Positions 26,101-37,014 of a stretch of 64,000 nt of DNA are shown one piece after another (within the stretch, counting starts at the first letter, position 1; each line of letters begins with the position of its first letter). Location of the stretch: positions 124,001-188,000 of the forward strand of contig JAPYMA010001498.1 in NCBI GenBank assembly GCA_035041965.1, in the 5' to 3' direction. Position numbers and translations under genes: made by a program. Origin of the DNA: Anisakis pegreffii (taxonomy: Eukaryota > Nematoda > Chromadorea > Rhabditida > Anisakidae). The notes beneath the pieces were generated by a model. The model ran no database searches. It was given only the letters and a program-made list of their open reading frames with translations, and had not been told where the DNA came from.

Positions 26101-29100
26101 CACTCTGAAAATGATCTACAGATTACACATGATCAATCATGACTTCATGCTTGAAATACAATAAATACAGTGGAGATGTCGATTGAGAGAATTTTGCATT
26201 GCTTACTTCAATGTCACTTCCTGGATCAATAATCGTAACTCTGAAGTGCTTCTTTTGATACAAATCATAACTAAATTTCGCTGAGTCATTAGGAAATCCG
26301 CTTCTAATGTTCCAATACCACTTCCGAGCCAGCAAAATGATCGCTGCGTAAATACGGAACAAATCAACCGAAAATATTACATGAAATACAGCTATTTGGT
26401 TGTTTACTTCTCTTGCGTTACGCAATTGCATCTCATCAAAACACTTCCTTATTCTATTAAAAAAGATTCCTCATTTAAGCTACAACTCTGCTTGAAGACT
26501 GAAACGGCTAACTTTCATTAGTGTTGAAAATTGCACAAAAATGCGCACCTAAGCAAGCGTGCATTGAAACAATTGAAATATTGCTGTATCATACTTTCTC
26601 GCTCAGAAACAATTCCTTCCAAATGATGAAATTCAAAGTAAATCTCAACAATTAATTGGTTGACTCAATAAGTGGACAAATTTGAATAAAGAAACATCAA
26701 TAATGTAATAAATAAATGAATATAAATGAGCGGAAATAATTTTTCGTATTCTGAATGAATGTGAAATGATTAGTAAGTAATTAGATAAACAAATGGAGCC
26801 GAACACCAGAGTTATTCGACTGACAATAAGTTTTCGCATAATTGATGATTGGATTGCAGGATTTCGAAGTGGATATGTATTTGGCCCTGGGATGGTACGA
26901 TCGAAGGCTGGCGCATAATTGCACACATCCGATTCTGGTGGCACACAAATTCATCGCTGACCGTTTATGGCATCCTGACTTGTATTTTGTTAACTCTAAA
27001 TTCGCCTACCTCCAAGAGGTCACCACACCCAATTTTATGGTGATCGTTTATCCAGACGGTCTGATCTTCAAGTCGATGAGGTAGCTCGTTTGCTCGACAT
27101 CTCAACTTGAACTGTTCATACTTTTCAATACTCAAAATTCCATCCGTCTGCTAATTTTCAACTGTATACCCACACATGTTTTTCAATGATTTCTATGCAA
27201 GCCATCAAATTTCTGTGATCATAGAGCACACCGCTTAGAATATACTAAGCTGAAGCTTTTATAAGGGAGAGACTTGAAAGACGTGCATGTAGCCACACTG
27301 AAAGTTTTGAATTAAATTGTTTACAGCATACATCTTATGGTAACTCATCAATTAAACTGTTTACTGATTTTTACAGCGATGTGCATACTAAAAATAGAAT
27401 GGAGTATTTCAGGATAGACGTGACGTTGTCATGCATGATGGATTTACAAAGGTTTCCAATGGACAAACAAGAATGTCCCCTAGTGATACAGAGCTGTACG
27501 ATTTGATCTTCAGTTTCTGATGTTTTATTCATTGAAATGTACCATAAGCTGGCATTAATCATTCATTATCTTCAACTGCATATAACAGCACAGAATGATA
27601 TTCCTATATGCCTCAATGGAAAGCATTCGACTAAATCGCTAATTGTTTCCTCAGCATTCTGATGCAAACAGTTCAGTAAACAAAACGGATTGTTGGGAGA
27701 GTGCATCCCGAGTTCAACATTTTCTGCTTTTCAGTTCACAAATTACTTCTTCTCACTCAAATTCCCTCTGATTAGATCAAAGAATTTTCGAAAAACAAAG
27801 TTCGGAGGCAACAAATCAGCATGATGAGATTAAAAATTTGATTGAGTTCCATCGACATGTTCGTGACAATTCACTTCTGAGCTAGAAACTCAAAATTCTT
27901 TCCATTTTATCGAAAAATTCTCAGCGCTTATTTAACAATTATTAATCGTCAGCGAATATCGCCTGAATATCATGATTACGCAATTATGTTCGAGTTCAAC
28001 GCTTTATTTCAGTAGGAAGTATGCAATAAACACTGCCAAATACAAATTCCCCCTCATCTAGTTTCTCCTCGTATTACATCAATACCATTGAGCATATACA
28101 CACTACCGTTTGCCTAAACCTTTTCATTTCATAATATTTGCAACATTAAAAACTCATGAATCGCAAGTGAAGCGATACAAACACATCTGAACGTGGATTC
28201 ATTTCTTGAATCTACTTCTTCTCCTTCAGCTTTTAAATTATCAATTTACCTTGCATCTGGGAATTTCATACGTAACTGAATGTTCCAAAACGTTGAAAAA
28301 AGTATAATCGAGCATATCCACCAAATTTCTCTCAAGTGAATTAAATTTACTGCAAGCGTGTCATTTGATAACCATTTTACCCCTTTACTGATACGAATGA
28401 ATTGCTTTTTTGTGCTCTCTTTAGTGCCCGAATTTAGCTAAAGTTTTTTTGTTTCATTTACAGATGCATATGTTGAGAATATATTAAATTTGACTTGGCA
28501 CGAGGATCCACCATACTTCCCAATTGGAAGCAATAGTGAGATCAAATTGAATGATATGGTCATCACGAATACAAGATTTGAAAAGTGCAGTGGACCGTAT
28601 CCAATGTTTCGTGGCTCAGGTTCATATTTTTCCATTCCATTCTGAGGCCCTGAAGGTCTACCTCAAAATCACTTTCGTGTGACGAATCAGGAACTTACTG
28701 GAACCAATCAATTCGTTCACATTTCACACACAAAACTCACTTTGATAATCATGCGAATTCAATTATGCCGATCCATCGCTTATCATGGAATACTTCACGA
28801 TTATATCCTCAATTTCTGGGTGTTCAGTTGCCGTAAAGTTTTGAGACTAATTCAATTATCGTGAAATTTTGAGGTTAAATTTGACGGCAACTACATGAAA
28901 CGTCCCAATACGTCACTCTTTTTCAACAAAATTTCGGTATTGACGTATGCTCTAAGGAGAAGTTATCAATTTAAGGTAATTGGTCGTGTATTCGTGCGTT
29001 GATAGTAATGAGGCGTCTGGTGCTCTTTCATATCATTCAAACATATATTCCAACCGGAATGCTAGTCTCAATCTCATGGATGAGTTTCTGGCTGGATCCA

Positions 29101-32100
29101 CGAGCCTCGCCAGCAAGAGTATCGCTAACGATCACTTCACTTCTCACACTCACAACAATGAGTAACGGCGCTAGACAAGATCTGCCACAAGTCAGTTTGA
29201 TCTGTTCAGTAATTTCAAGTAATTCTTTTGTATTCTGCAATATTACCTGGATTGGCCAGGTTATCGAACGTTTGTAACGTTGTTGGCCACAATGCATTTC
29301 CATTCGGTTGTTGACCTTGCCTTCCTTGGCCAGGTGTTACCTAGTTCCTTTGTAATATCATTTTTCCATCTTATTGAAAGTTTCCCGATTGTTCATTTTA
29401 TTTCCGTTGGATATCTCTCGAGTATTCTATGATATGCCCACAATTTTTTGTATGCGCATAAATTCATCAATTCAATGATCCTTCAATAGTCTGATGCCTA
29501 AGCAATGTAATATCAACAGTTCAAAGTTGTTTATCAAGCAGTAGGGCTTTCCTCAACCTTGTTCTCAGTGATCCGTCCAAATATACCGAGTTACTGCAAT
29601 TTTCAGGTCAGTTACATAAAAGCACTCGATATATGGCTAACATTCTCGCAAGTGAGCGCTTTGTTTATTCATTTAGGTTTTTTTGCTAAAGTGACTGAAA
29701 TTTTCGTACAAATTCCATTTGTTCACCTCAGCAAAGGTGTCAGAACGGTCAATAACGAAAACTTTTAGCGTGTTCGAATCTAACTTATGGCTGTTGCCAT
29801 ATTTCTTCATTGAGCATTGTTATTACTAGATCATAACATGAGCTTTTCATGGATTTGATAGCTACTGAGTGATCTTTTCTCATTTACAATCTAACATATA
29901 TCAAGCACTTTTGAGGCACTGATATTTCTTGTGCTACTGGAATATTCGTTTGTGAGTTATTATATGACAAAACGTGACTATGACTGTATTCATCGTCGGA
30001 CGTTTCGAACCTCAGACTCGTTCGCAAATAACCTTGATCAGGTAATAGCATATGATCCTTTTCACCTTCTTTTTAAAATTACGTAAGTAAAGTAGTCAAA
30101 AAATCATATATTATTTATCAGTAAAAATCGTACATGGGAGCAACAGTTGAGAAGAATTCTTCACGAATCTTCTCCGGAGCTAAAATGTTTCAGGCGGAGT
30201 AAATGAGTTTCGAGAGAAATATTTTGAGCTAAACTGAATTTTCAAGGATTCTAACGATTTTACATTAAAGTTAATTATTAGTAGTAATTACTAGGTCTTC
30301 ATGATTGTTCAGCATAATTTTCGGCAGTTTTGAAAAGGTATTCAAGTCGACTATTCAAGCGATTCAAAACGTAGTGTGTCTCTCAGTTTCGATAGCATCA
30401 GTCATTCATGTTATGTTCTATCTTCGGATGCAGTCTATTTCCTTAACTACTCATTCGAACAAAAACCTAGAAAACACTTGACTTCTCAACGAGAATCCGT
30501 TATTCGAGCCTATGCAACCAGTGAATTCTTATCTCTTCATCATATACCTCTATTGATCAGCATCGATCATTTTATTTGAACAGTAGTATATTCTTCACTC
30601 TTTTTATTCACTGAGCAGTTCATTCTTGAAGAATTGTTCTGAGCTGCATTTGTTGAATTGTTCAGGATTGCAGAGGATCGTGCATTCACCATCAACAATT
30701 GATTGATCCTAAGGTCTCAATCATTAGAATCATAGACTGCACATTGTCACTTAGCACTGCTAATTAGCACCACTCGAAAGCATTTGAATAGCACAGTGAA
30801 TAACTGTCACAAATTAGCACTTGAACATCTTTGCATCTTATTTTTGTTTTTTTTTTCACGAAAAGAATTTTTCATTTCTGGTTGCTCACTGATGAAGATT
30901 TTTTGCAATACATGTGAAAGTTTTGATTTTGAATTTGATCAAAATACAGACCAAACAGGGCGACGGCGCAGATGTGCGTTTACGTAAAGGTGATGAGACA
31001 CTAATCGATTCGGCTCCTTTGACGGTAACTTTGTTTTTGAGCTTGAAGCTTTAAAGTCCCTTAGAGCAAAGACATTCACAGCCATACGAGGCACTTTATA
31101 CGCGCTCTTTTTTTGTGTAGAAAATTCATATTTTACTGACTTCACTGCGATGAAAATTTCGAGAAAGTGCTGTTTTTTTGATTTTGTGGTGGTTGGTATT
31201 GCTTTCGTTTTCGTGATTTGTTTGGTGATTTACATTTCTGCAAGACTTTCGCAAAGCTTCTCTGCTATCCTTGTTAAGAGGTTGTTGATCGGTGTCGATT
31301 GTCATTGTCCACAGTAACGTCAACAGTATGTCTTCTTGCATCTTTCGTACTGTCTCCAATCTGTCCTCCCCTCTTCTTTGATGCAATTGATCTGGTTATA
31401 AGAGCGAGTGTTACTGGTTTCTTTGTTCAGTTTGAATTAGAACCTGTTGCACAAAACTTTGTAAAGTTTCTGACTTCTCCGTCGCAACTTCAGATTATCT
31501 TTCTTGTCCTTGAATCGTTCACATTGTTGCTGTGATAGTTTGTTTGCTGTCCTGCTGCTGCTTATCTCATCTGGAAGATGGATTGGATTCCTTTGATAGT
31601 GCAAAGTGAACTGAAAACTTCTCATTGTCAGTGCATCAAAGTACTCATGCCAGAGAGTACTCAATGTCGTTTCTCGTAGTCATTTAATTGATCTACAGCA
31701 GAGGTTCTCATATAGAGGAAAGTACCTCCTTTTAGGTGATTCAGAGAGTCAGGTGGGGGGGGGTGATGGAGAGGGTCGGGAAATTAGTATTTCATGCATT
31801 TGTTAAGATATGATAGAAGGCCATTATGATGATGCTTTTAACTCGGGCATGTAAACGTGGTCAGTTGATGGTAGTTTTTCTCCTATTTTCTGAATATCAT
31901 TAGGTCGTGCGGGCCTAACAATCGCTCTCATAGCTTTTATCACCAAAACTGTTCTCTTTTGGTAATTTCTGATTCATTTCACTCAAGAATTAAAATCAAA
32001 TTCTCATTCTATCAAATACACTCTATAATTGATCAGTTGACTGTCGAACGTTGATTAACAATAATATTCGACTGCTGCACTGTCGATTTCGGCTGTCAAC

Positions 32101-35100
32101 ACTCGTCAACGTATCCAGTAAATAGTAAATGCTACAGAATAAGAAATTGATTCGAACTGTGAATCGAAATGTGACGAAGTGAATGAGAAAAACTCATCAA
32201 GAGAATGGTATTCGCATGTAATAGCTATGAGAGTGAATACAACACGTCTGAAAAGAATGAGAATCCATCTGAATCAGTTTGAAGTGTGTCAGCATGTCAT
32301 AGACAATAGCTTTTCATGCAATCATAATCAATTGCAATGATGAGCAACGCAACGGTCTAAGGAGAAGTCCAGCAATGTCGATTACCTTTTGATGATCTGG
32401 CAGACTATTGCTACCATTATGAACATGCTAACAAAATTGAACATAACGGTCATCTGAACATAACATACGCGATTTCCATATTCAATGAGGGGAGGAGGGG
32501 GGGTAGCAATAGTCTGCCAGATCATCAAAAGAGGTAATGGAGCACCCGAACGTGAGAACCACTACTCTAGAGCACTGTTCAACTTTGGGAATGTTCTGTT
32601 ATTTCTGTCAAATCTGTCATTTGTAGCAACTCATTGGAGCTTGATCTGATCTTCTTCTGCATTCCAATGATCTGCACTGATTTGTTGCTTGATGAATTTT
32701 TGTTTGCTATTAGCCTAAGAACAACATTAGAAATTTCTCAGACGTTCCAGTTTGCATCATTCGAAAAATGTTCGTTATTGCACATTGGGCAGTTGAACTG
32801 ATGTCTGAACAATTGGTGAATGGAAGCATTCGTGTGAACGCCTAAAAATCGGTGCAAATTTTAGCGGAAACCGGTGCCATCAAGTCCAGTCGGCGGCACA
32901 CGTCGCTGTTCGAGCGATAACGGCACAACCCGGCAGCACCATCACACTCATCACGCGCATCAACACTCCCATTATGCAATGAGCACTGGACTTGCAAAAT
33001 GCATGCAGAATACAGCGGTATGCCAATAGTACCAATCCAATCTTATATCATCTTTATTTCACGCTTTCACTTGAATTTCTTCGATCTTCAACCACTTCTT
33101 TTGTCTATCCTTTTCACTTATTCTCACACTACGATGCAGCTAGCTTTAAGTATCAATGGTATATGTCTTTGTTGTTTTTATTCGACAGGATTGATCCCTT
33201 CGCATAGTTTTGTTTTATTCGGTTCCAATCACACAGGTAGTAGATTCCATTAGGTAGTAGATTCCGTTGATCGTGCATATTTTTGAGAGAAACAAAAATT
33301 TTGAGATGCCTAATTCTACTTGCTTTGAACCACGCTTTCGGAAATTACGCACTCTGTGCTTATGATAAGCACACAGTCTAGGAATTCAGTTCAGAGGTGT
33401 ATTTTCATTTGGAGTTCGTAGTAGGCTAACGTTTAGGGGGTAGTTAGGTTCGAAAGAACACAGCATATACCTTTAGTGGCACAGAACTATAAGCTAACTC
33501 ACGACTGCAGTCAGTGATCGTCAGAGATCAACGCAACGATTAGCAGTATGAAAATGTTCGATTTCAATGCCCGGTTGAAGCAGGCAGCTGGAATGAGCCA
33601 TAACCTAACACCCGAATCAAGCAAATGCACCAAGGATGTCGTTTTTCTCAATAATATTCTGCATCCTTATTAGCAATAACGAATTTTTTGCTTCATTTAG
33701 CATTTTTGACAAATTATTTCAGTTTTCAGCTTGAGAAATTTGCACTTGGCACTCTTCAAAGTGATTGTATATACAAATACTTTTGTAAGCAATATTTGAC
33801 GGGATCAGTTTTAAAAGTCTCTTTATTGTAAAAGGCAATAGCCAATTTTGATCCTTTGATGATTGGCAGTTTGTGATCTCGAGATCGGTTCTGATCGAGA
33901 CTCAATCGTTCAGTTGTATATCTAGTTTAAGCGATTCATTTCACTTGATTCGTGGACATCTATGAAGCAGCCAAGCGTCTTAAGAAACTAGCTCTAATTT
34001 CAAGTCAAGCTCTAACACTCAAGAAAGACTCAAAGGTTTGATGAGTCACAAACGAAAACTCAGGTGTTGTGTCGAGCCACCGCAGTCGGTCGAAAGAACA
34101 CTTGGCATTCGAGAGTGGATGAATTTGATGAAGAGCTAAACGTGAGTTCGTGAATGTGCGAATGCCAATATAGGTGAATGATGTAATGGTGGTGATGAGT
34201 ATGTGCTGTAAGAATGAGCAAAATCTCAGTTTATACTTCAGTCGAATTTGCATTTGATTCGATTCGTGGATGGTCCGTCTCCTAACAGAACTGATACTCG
34301 CATGCGTTATCGGTGGTTTGAACTGAAAGCATCAAGCAGTTTCTGTCAAAATTATTGCTGAGCATCAAGTAGATTTGCATCGATTGGTGGATTCCTCTTC
34401 GAGTGGACGGTGAAGATGCCTAAGCGGCTTGATCGTTTGGCTGTGTGTACACGTCAATTGACTTGAATCCTCCTCATTTCGTATTATAATCAGTATTTGT
34501 ATACCACTCCATCTTAAATTCCATCTGAACTGGTTGATTGACATTGTGTAGCTTTATTGGTAACGTACCCGAAAAAAATTTTTATTGCAAGTAGTCATTG
34601 TTTCGCAGTTTTGTGACTGTTATAAATCCACTGCAGATACTCCGAGATTCAGATACTTATCAGTTGATATCGAAAACCCGTGAACCACCTGATCTGTGAA
34701 TTGAAATCCTGTTCAAGTGGCCACATCCGATTCTATGCTTTCAAATAATGGCATTTTAGAATTTCAGCATGACTGTTATGGTAGTAGCATGCATCGAATT
34801 TATCTCATCAACACTGATCAAGTCAAGCAATCGCGATATGCAGTCATCTGAAGATGCATAATGCATTCCTATTTTTCGTCAATTTCTTCCCGATGAACTC
34901 ATTCCCAATTCGAACGTTAACGCTATTTCTTTTTCGTATAACGTCACTGAAAAATGCAGTATGTCGTTTTTAATGGTTGACTGATTCTAATCAACTTATA
35001 TGAGTGTGGTACGATCAGACTTTCAGTCACATGATCAGTTTAGGAGCATTTGACCTGTTTCAATATCTGGCAGATATACGAACATCTTATGATTTAATCC

Positions 35101-37014
35101 CTCTTCTCAACAACAATTTTCATACTGTAGTTGTTTTTTTCATGGTAATGATGATGCGATGTTTGACAATTGAATGATATATTTTAAGCTATTTCCTAAT
35201 GATTGCTGGCATATTGAATGGTGGTAATTGTATTGGTGCATTTTGAATGGATCAGAAAATTTGATTAGGTGTCTTACGAAGTTTTGATAGAGTTAACGAT
35301 GAATGACAAAGGTTTGACAAGAGCATGTTTAGAGCACTTCTTATTTCGGGCGTTTTTTCTTTCGTCTGATTTGTCATGGTGTCGAGAATTTTAATTTTGA
35401 TGCCATGATAGCAAGCAAGTACTTACACTCATTTCAAATAATGCCACGTTCAAGTTTTTTGTTTTTCTTGCATTTTTTTCGGAAAATTCGATTATGATTG
35501 ATACTCTTCATTATTGATTTGCATTCGTAATGCATGTTTCTCATTTGGTCAATTCAATTACTCGAACAAATGTACGTTTCTCGAATGCTTACATAAAGTC
35601 ACCCTCAACAATGATTTCATATTCAAGAACAACATTTTCATAAATTCCGTGCAGAACATGAGCCCTGCTTCGAGAATTTTTCATGTAGATTTTGCTGAAA
35701 ATTTTGCTTAACGCGATACTTTTCCTCCCTTCAAGCTTGCCCAATCCTCTCGTTTCGCATGACAACGGAAACCTCTTGTCCTTCAAATGTATTTCGGCGA
35801 ATGCCGATTATTGCCATACATCTATCCCCATTTGAGTCGGAGGCTTAATGAACTTTGTAAGTGCTTAAACCCATAAATTAAAAGCAGATGTTTATGAAGT
35901 TTTAATTGACTCGGCTGCTGCTCTATGGATATCGTCTGTTTGCTCGCCGCTGTTGGATGCGATCGTTTTTTTTTTTGAATAACAAAATTGAGGGAGTATC
36001 ATGATCGTAGTCATGGAATATCCCCATTGGATGTCTCCAAATGTGATAAATCTGCCAAATTCAGGCTCTAATGTCAGCGACACCGCAAGTGAGCAGTTCG
36101 TTCTTCAATAAATTCGACCCGTCAAAACCGTGTCAAAAGTGTGCAACTGCAAATGAATTCATTGCGAGACAAATCGATAAATGTAGGTCAATTAACTGCA
36201 TTTTAACCCCCCGAAACTTTCAAACGAACATAAATTCCCTCACAGACATCTATCCACACTCATCTATCCATCGTCTCATATAATTGTTTTTTTCCGTTTT
36301 CTATCTAATTCCATCTATTTTTTCCCTCACCAAAACGTAATTTGCACATCACTCGAAATGGTCAAGCAATTATTGCTACCATTAAGAGGCACCACATTCG
36401 AATAGTGCCAATAAATAAAGCAACAACATTCATCCGCACAGAGGAATAAATGTTTCTCAAAATTGATGATGATGATAAAACAGGAAATTGCTTTATGGAA
36501 TGTGCAAATTTGAATCGATCCGAAAACTGACGACAAATGTGAGAAAACAAGCAAAGAATATTTGCATTGTTGATTAGAAGATAAAATTCAATGAAAGGAC
36601 AAAAGACGGAATGTATTCATTGAACTGAGACAATGCGAACAAAATTTGTTGTTAGTGTACATAAAAGAACTTCAAATCAGAACTGAAATCAACTGAGCAC
36701 GAGATAAATCAGTGTTGTTGTTGTTCGAGAACGATTACACAGTGAAGAAATAGTTGTTGAACACACTTCGAAAATAGTTTGAATGCACTTGAAATGTTTC
36801 AGTATTTCGAAATGTGCTGGCTGCTACATTTGTTAGTGAAACTTGCTCAGATCTGGATCGTTATCTCTTCCAGAATCAATATTGATCGAGATGATATCAA
36901 AATGAGTAATGACAATTTTCTTCAGATAGCCGAAGTGTCTTTCCGACCGTTTTTCTCATCTTCTCGGTATCGTATTGGCTTTATTATGTTTGGTTTACAC
37001 GTGAAGAGGACTGA
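20145..37014 (+). CDS. Cys-loop ligand-gated anion channel subunit (14 exons, 580 aa)
   Basis: Predicted pentameric neurotransmitter-gated channel subunit. Exons joined in phase: 20145-20339, 21334-21452, 22912-22991, 25966-26033, 26860-27080, 27413-27495, 28464-28619, 28976-29190, 29607-29651, 29916-30041, 30950-31024, 32865-33017, 36065-36182, 36926-37014 (TGA). Signal peptide about 1-28; residues 29-130 are a variable extension; beta strands follow (NVSVAVYIESM, DFEVDMYLALGW, WHPDLYFVNSK at 191-201). The Cys-loop is CMMDLQRFPMDKQEC (235-249), with a second pair at Cys297/Cys312 (NWSC). M1 is about 322-346, PAR at 353-355, M2 about 355-376, M3 about 387-410, M4 about 556-575. The M3-M4 loop is long (about 140 aa) and His-rich. 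PAR before M2 predicts chloride selectivity. The second disulfide is typical of the GlyR/GluCl and nematode acetylcholine- or amine-gated anion channel groups; the ligand is not determinable. Introns carry two hAT-type elements. The first downstream AATAAA is at 37644. Confidence 0.92.
21987..22013 (+). repeat. Partial copy of the short palindromic MITE
   Basis: The stretch GTGGGCAATAGTGCGCTGTT matches the terminal arm of the element at 39591-39680. It lies in the intron between channel exons 2 and 3. Only one arm is recognisable, so this is a relic or solo end. Confidence 0.45.
25049..25822. mobile_element. Non-autonomous hAT-type element, copy 1
   Basis: A 774-bp element in the channel intron between exons 3 and 4. 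Its ends are inverted repeats, CAGTGGTTTTCA on the left and TGAGAACCACTG on the right (11 of 12 match). It is flanked by a perfect 8-bp duplication, GCTTAGAA (25041-25048 and 25823-25830). The CAGNGGTT terminus and the 8-bp duplication are hallmarks of hAT transposons. No transposase frame is present; the 99-codon ORF inside has no recognisable domain. It is homologous over most of its length to the copy at 31699-32564. Confidence 0.85.
31699..32564. mobile_element. Non-autonomous hAT-type element, copy 2
   Basis: Homologous to 25049-25822 and inserted in the same gene, in the intron between exons 11 and 12. Left end CAGAGGTTCTCA; right end TGAGAACCACTA. The flanking 8-mers ATCTACAG and CTCTAGAG match at 6 of 8 positions, consistent with a decayed target duplication. 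Shared internal landmarks include TCAAATACACTCTATA, ATGCTACAGAATAAGAAATT and AACACGTCTGAAAAGAATGA. It differs by extra DNA near the right end containing an inverted repeat (32381-32538) and by a G-rich run after the left end. Confidence 0.8.
32381..32538. repeat. Long inverted repeat inside hAT copy 2
   Basis: Arms at 32381-32415 and 32502-32538 are near-perfect reverse complements (GATGATCTGGCAGACTATTG on the left arm, its complement on the right), separated by about 86 bp. The sequence could form a stem of about 35 bp. Copy 1 of the element has only the short outer part (CATCAAAAGGGGTAATGG) at this place, so the left arm and loop are an insertion or an inverted duplication specific to copy 2. 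Confidence 0.85.

Noticed and set aside
33100..33250. RIDPFA reading, considered as the start of channel M4
   Set aside because: It runs into a stop, and the true pre-M4/M4 exons were found at 36065-36182 and 36926-37014 in correct phase.
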